From a bacterium HR32 (lineage in GTDB: Bacteria > Sysuimicrobiota > Sysuimicrobiia > Sysuimicrobiales > Sysuimicrobiaceae): a stretch of DNA of 7,615 bases. The stretch is from assembly GCA_002898935.1 (NCBI GenBank), contig BEII01000064.1, positions 1-7,615 of the forward strand, written 5' to 3'. Shown in pieces: positions 7,169 through 7,615 of the stretch. Within the stretch, counting starts at the first letter, position 1, and each line of letters starts with the position of its first letter. The notes beneath the pieces are model-generated. The model did not search any database. It had not been told where the DNA came from and saw nothing but the letters and a program-made list of their open reading frames with translations. The position numbers were made by a program, and so were the translations under genes.

Positions 7169-7518
7169 TCCCGTCCGCGGCCTCCGACCGGGAGGCGAAC
7201 CTCAAGGCGCTGCTTTCCGACCTGAGCGGCCAGACCCTGCCTCCGGACGAGGTGCACGTGGTGCGGGGTCTGCGCCCCAGCGGTCGCGCTCGGAACGAGG
7301 GGGCTCGCCGCGCGAAGGGGACCGTGCTGGTGTTCCTGGACGACGACGTGCGGCTGGGGAACCCGGGCGTGCTGGAACGGATGGTCCACTGCCTCGCGGC
7401 TGTGGAGCGCGCCGGGATGGTGGGGGCAGCACAGCTGCTGCCCCGGCACTCCAACTGGTTCCAGCGGATGGCCGCGCGGCAGATCCCCCGGACCACGTCA
7501 GCGGTGGTGCGGGTCTCA
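7153..7518 (+). CDS. Compact family 2 glycosyltransferase, 3'-truncated at a junction
   Basis: This is a partial gene with GTG start and about 120 reliable codons, overlapping the upstream stop by 16 nt. The N-terminus VVSVVIPSAASDREANLKAL matches the first strand and helix of a GT2 domain. SGRARNEGARRAKG (43-56) and VFLDDDVRLGNP (60-71) give the conserved ARN-G helix and a DXD-type metal site (D63-D65). The usual 'VVDDGSTD' loop is not present: the second strand ends HVVRGLRPSGRARN, so the domain is shortened there, as in a compact GT2 subgroup. The peptide stays plausible to about SAVVRVS. After that the frame remains open to the window end, but composition and codon use change abruptly, and those residues are the antisense of another coding fragment, so I end the gene at the inferred breakpoint. 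The acceptor-binding half is missing. The gene belongs to the same operon as its neighbours. Confidence 0.8.
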
Positions 7519-7521
7519 TGG
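7514..7521. other. Inferred composition breakpoint / chimeric junction
   Basis: DNA to the left is GC-rich and codes on the + strand. DNA to the right is about 44% GC by hand count (42 of 95 bases from 7521 to the end) and codes on the - strand for a different glycosyltransferase. Reading from the right, the minus-strand frame is family-consistent through codon CCA (7521-7519) and then hits TGA (7518-7516). Reading from the left, the + frame is GC-rich through about 7518. No target-site duplication, inverted repeat or insertion-sequence end can be recognised at the join. Confidence 0.75.
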
Positions 7522-7614
7522 AGGAGGTACAAAATCAGCATCAAATATTGCTATAAACTCACCATCTGCCTTCTTCAACCCTTCCTTGAGTGCACCTGCT
7601 TTGTAACCTGCCCT
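7519..7614 (-). CDS. Fragment of a processive (cellulose-synthase-like) GT2 glycosyltransferase
   Basis: The minus strand has 32 open codons running in from the right edge and ending at an apparent TGA at 7518-7516. The peptide reads RAGYKAGALKEGLKKADGEF and then IAIFDADFVPPP. GYKAGAL...GLKKA-GEFIAIFDADF-P-P is the well-known core of membrane-embedded GT2 enzymes of the cellulose synthase / CSL-like group: KAGAL contacts the donor and FDADF holds the DXD metal site. In the family, PPP is normally followed by an aspartate or asparagine and 'FL', so the stop is probably created by the junction rather than native. Low GC and A/T-ending codons (AAA, TTT, ATA, GAT) differ completely from all other genes in the window. 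This indicates a different source genome or a recently joined segment. Both ends are artificial: the gene continues beyond the window on its N-terminal side and is cut at the breakpoint on its C-terminal side. Confidence 0.8.
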
Positions 7615-7615
7615 A

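Noticed and set aside
7101..7556. A 151-codon plus-strand frame crossing the right-hand junction
   Set aside because: It overlaps the real GT2 frame, lacks motifs and crosses the inferred chimeric breakpoint.
7519..7615. Insertion sequence or phage end as the explanation of the AT-rich tail
   Set aside because: The tail codes for a glycosyltransferase core, not a transposase or integrase, and no terminal inverted repeat or attachment site is visible at the join.

Overview
The window is a piece of a surface-polysaccharide or glycoconjugate biosynthesis operon. It comes from a high-GC bacterium (coding DNA looks roughly two-thirds or more G+C throughout, with strong G/C at third codon positions). 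Ribosome binding sites of the GGAGG type, several GTG starts and very tight gene packing fit this. The sequence alone does not settle the phylum; a thermophilic high-GC Firmicutes relative, an actinobacterium or a Chloroflexota/Armatimonadota-type organism would all be compatible.

All genes from position 2 to about 7518 lie on the + strand with gaps of at most 17 nt or short overlaps, so they read as one transcript that begins upstream of the window. In order they are: the C-terminus of an NAD-dependent sugar epimerase/dehydratase (2-142); a family 2 glycosyltransferase (GTG start at 160); a second family 2 glycosyltransferase with C-terminal membrane segments (1137-2177); a glutamine-hydrolysing asparagine-synthetase-type amidotransferase (2185-4086); a GT-B fold family 4 glycosyltransferase (about 4089-5282); a 632-residue protein of uncertain function that looks like an alpha/alpha-toroid plus beta-sandwich polysaccharide-active enzyme (5270-7168); and the start of a third, compact family 2 glycosyltransferase (about 7153 onward).

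A plausible reading is that the epimerase makes a nucleotide sugar, the glycosyltransferases assemble an oligosaccharide at the cytoplasmic face of the membrane, and the amidotransferase decorates a carboxylated sugar or peptide-like substituent. The toroid protein may modify or trim the product. No promoter, terminator, RNA gene, CRISPR array or insertion sequence is visible, and no gene-free stretch exceeds 300 bases.

The most striking feature is at the right end. From about position 7519 the composition drops to about 44% GC. The minus strand of the last ~96 bases encodes a clean 32-codon fragment of a different glycosyltransferase (processive, cellulose-synthase-like, with a KAGAL motif and an FDADF motif), pointing into the high-GC gene. 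This is best explained as a chimeric join at the end of a contig (amplification or assembly artefact) rather than as native gene structure, though a real recombination junction cannot be excluded from sequence alone. I do not see an unambiguous novel system here; the best candidate for new biology is the toroid protein.
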